Shown here in pieces: positions 8,600 through 9,639 of a DNA stretch of 9,639 nt. Source of the stretch: an uncultured Gemella sp. (GTDB lineage Bacteria; Bacillota; Bacilli; Staphylococcales; Gemellaceae); assembly GCA_927911695.1 (NCBI GenBank), contig CAKMQO010000162.1, forward strand, positions 1-9,639. Direction: 5' to 3'. The position numbers and the translations under genes are program-made. Positions within the stretch are counted from its first letter, which is position 1. The number at the start of each line of letters is the position of its first letter. Below the pieces are notes generated by a model, which saw nothing but the letters and a program-made list of their open reading frames with translations, did not search any database and was not told where the DNA came from.

Positions 8600-8642
8600 A
8601 TTAAGTTTTTTTAAAAGCGAAAATAAATGAAAATTAGCTAGT

Positions 8643-8731
8643 AGGAGGTGTTTATTATTAATAGTTTTTTTAAAAAAATTAATTTAAATAAAAATGAAAA
8701 TATATATATATATATATTGATTATTATGTAA
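8643..8731 (+). other. Leader reading frame with strong ribosome binding site, ending in TAATG at the membrane gene
   Basis: AGGAGGTG at 8643-8650 is a perfect anti-16S sequence, yet no ATG, GTG or TTG follows at a normal distance in an open frame. Frame 2 is open from 8645 and could start at GTG 8648, which overlaps the site itself, or at a rare ATT at 8657, 8 bases after AGGAGG. It reads INSFFKKINLNKNEN and then passes through an AT repeat to TAA at 8729-8731, which overlaps the ATG at 8731. If the AT repeat had one unit fewer, this frame would run directly into the membrane protein. So it is either the true N-terminus put out of frame or a short leader coupled to the downstream start. Confidence 0.55.
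8700..8717 (+). repeat. (AT)9 dinucleotide microsatellite
   Basis: Nine uninterrupted AT units lie inside the open leader frame, about 50 bases after a strong ribosome binding site. With nine units the leader frame stops at 8729-8731. With eight units it joins the 191-codon membrane protein frame, reading IYIYIDYYVMLLYL. Dinucleotide repeats of this kind in coding leaders are known contingency (phase-variation) elements. The position and frame arithmetic are seen directly; switching is inference. Confidence 0.8.
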
Positions 8732-9306
8732 TGTTATTATATCTTATATGGATACCGGATAATAATACAAATTCTTTGTTATATAAATTTGGTTTAATGA
8801 TAGTTTATCTTTTTTCAATTTTAGGATATATACTTTTAAAAAATTCGTTAAGTAAAAGTGAAATAAACTATAGGGATATTATTATTTATTATATGCTGTT
8901 TCTTCTTACTTTAATCAGTATAATGTCTATAGTCATAGAAATAATCTATAGGATAGTTTTAAAGAGTCATGAAAGCATTATTAGTATGCATTATATCGCT
9001 ATTTTAAAATATATCAATGAGATTCCCTATTTGATAATTATTTGTTCAATCATTACGATAATATTATTGCCACCCGAAATGAGGAGAGATCTGGTAATAA
9101 TTAAGAAAATAGTGTTCATTAATAAACAGTTGTTATTGGTGATAACTATATTAGCAATTTTTTCAATAAGATTGGATTGTGAGTCAATATCGAATCAGTT
9201 AAGTATGGGACTTTTATTTTCTATATATCCATTGTCTTTTGCGTATAACATTTTTGAAGTTATTAGTGAAAAAAATATTAAGAAGTCAGAAAATGAAGAA
9301 ATTTAA
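8731..9306 (+). CDS. Multi-spanning membrane protein of unknown function
   Basis: I do not recognise this protein. It is 191 residues from ATG 8731 and very hydrophobic, with five to six likely membrane helices: near the N-terminus (LLYLIWI), then FGLMIVYLFSILGYILL, IIIYYMLFLLTLISIMSIVI, IPYLIIICSIITIILL, LLLVITILAIFSI and LSMGLLFSIYPLSFAYNIF, followed by a charged tail rich in Lys and Glu. It is too short for a typical Wzy polymerase (usually 10 or more helices), though a truncated or divergent surface-polysaccharide membrane protein is possible. ATG 8731 lacks its own ribosome binding site; the strong one at 8643-8650 lies in a different frame across an (AT)9 repeat. With one AT unit fewer, the protein would gain about 24-27 N-terminal residues and reach about 215. 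It has the AT-rich composition of the upstream genes although it sits between glf and rmlC. Confidence 0.6.
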   Translation: MLLYLIWIPDNNTNSLLYKFGLMIVYLFSILGYILLKNSLSKSEINYRDIIIYYMLFLLTLISIMSIVIEIIYRIVLKSHESIISMHYIAILKYINEIPYLIIICSIITIILLPPEMRRDLVIIKKIVFINKQLLLVITILAIFSIRLDCESISNQLSMGLLFSIYPLSFAYNIFEVISEKNIKKSENEEI

Positions 9307-9322
9307 AATATGTAATCTGGAC

Positions 9323-9353
9323 TTTTATATTTTAAAAATTATAAAATATAAAA
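9323..9353. repeat. Perfect 12-bp all-AT inverted repeat
   Basis: TTTTATATTTTA at 9323-9334 is the exact reverse complement of TAAAATATAAAA at 9342-9353, with a 7-base loop. It lies in the 97-base gap between the membrane protein stop and rmlC. It has no GC pairs and is not followed by a clear T run, so any terminator activity would be weak. It may instead be a protein-binding palindrome or chance in very AT-rich DNA. Confidence 0.6.
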
Positions 9354-9403
9354 ATAAATAGATAATTAGTAAAAAAAGCATATTATACTAGGAGCAGTTT
9401 GAA

Positions 9404-9639
9404 ATGAAAGTTTTTGATGCAAAATTAAAAGATGTGAAAATAATAGAACCGGATGTTTTTGAAGATAAACGTGGTTTCTTTACGGAGAGTTACTCTGAAG
9501 AAAAATATAGAAGATTGGGTATAGATTTTAACTTTGTTCGAGACAATCATTCGTTATCAGTTGAAGCTGGTGTTGTTCGTGGTTTACATTTTCAAAGAGG
9601 AAATTCGGCTCAAACGAAGCTTATTCGTGTAGTAACTGG
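9404..9639 (+). CDS. rfbC: dTDP-4-dehydrorhamnose 3,5-epimerase, 3' end beyond the window
   Basis: RmlC/RfbC epimerises dTDP-4-keto-6-deoxyglucose at C3 and C5, the third step of dTDP-L-rhamnose synthesis. The 78 visible codons carry the family N-terminus: VKIIEPDVFEDKRGFFTESY, then VRDNHSLS, VVRGLHFQRG with the catalytic base histidine (His62), and QTKLIRVV. These are cupin-fold residues lining the active site. About 100-110 C-terminal residues, including the tyrosine acid catalyst, lie outside the window. ATG at 9404 follows AGGAG at 9390-9394, 9 bases upstream. The gene has CGT arginine codons, resembling glf more than the capsule genes upstream. Other rml genes probably follow. It suggests rhamnose in the capsule or in the wall polysaccharide, or that this is the conserved rml block often found at the 3' end of cps loci. 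Confidence 0.95.
   Translation, partial: MKVFDAKLKDVKIIEPDVFEDKRGFFTESYSEEKYRRLGIDFNFVRDNHSLSVEAGVVRGLHFQRGNSAQTKLIRVVT

Noticed and set aside
8731..9306. Wzy polymerase
   Set aside because: Only five to six helices and 191-215 residues, with no large extracellular loop; too short for a typical polymerase, so left as unknown.
1..9639. Insertion sequences, CRISPR arrays, tRNA or rRNA genes
   Set aside because: No transposase motifs, no regularly spaced repeats and no tRNA-like or rRNA-like segments were seen on either strand.

Overview
The window is a stretch of a capsule or exopolysaccharide biosynthesis locus from a very AT-rich, low-GC Gram-positive bacterium. Every recognisable gene is on the plus strand and most junctions are short or overlapping, so it probably reads as one long operon. 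Strong AGGAGG-type ribosome binding sites, AGA-dominated arginine codons and the gene content point to Bacilli. The sialic acid genes resemble those of streptococcal capsule loci. The AT level would suit a Gemella-like relative, but that is an inference and the genus is not proven.

Layout: bases 1-1938 hold two consecutive family 2 glycosyltransferases, the first cut by the window edge, and both interrupted by single-base frameshifts. Bases 1938-2930 encode an intact GT52-like putative sialyltransferase. Bases 2930-4327 encode an intact Wzx-type flippase. Bases 4361-5600 hold neuA, a CMP-sialic acid synthetase fused to an SGNH esterase domain like the group B Streptococcus enzyme, broken by two frameshifts. 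Bases 5593-6746 hold a GT4 glycosyltransferase broken by one frameshift just before its EX7E motif. Bases 6763-7401 encode a DUF1919-like protein. After a 100-base gap come glf (UDP-galactopyranose mutase, 7502-8599), an unrecognised multi-spanning membrane protein (8731-9306) whose upstream leader contains an (AT)9 repeat, and the first 78 codons of rmlC/rfbC (9404 to the window end).

How it fits together: NeuA would activate sialic acid as CMP-sialate, the GT52-like enzyme would add it, the GT2 and GT4 enzymes would build the rest of the repeat unit on a lipid carrier, and Wzx would flip it. Glf supplies galactofuranose and RmlC starts a likely dTDP-rhamnose block. A predicted polymer would therefore combine sialic acid, galactofuranose and possibly rhamnose. 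No neuB, neuC, neuD, Wzy polymerase or regulatory cps genes are recognised here; they may lie outside the window.

The most unusual feature is seven single-base frame breaks in four genes between bases 1 and about 6390. In each gene, repairing them regenerates a complete family-typical protein. They are either sequence errors, mostly in A-tracts, or recent inactivation or slippage-based switching. Separately, the membrane protein can be extended by adding a leader if the (AT)9 repeat has one unit fewer, which is the signature of a contingency repeat. Codon use changes at glf, suggesting that bases 1-7401 are the variable cassette and the genes from glf onward belong to a different compositional class.
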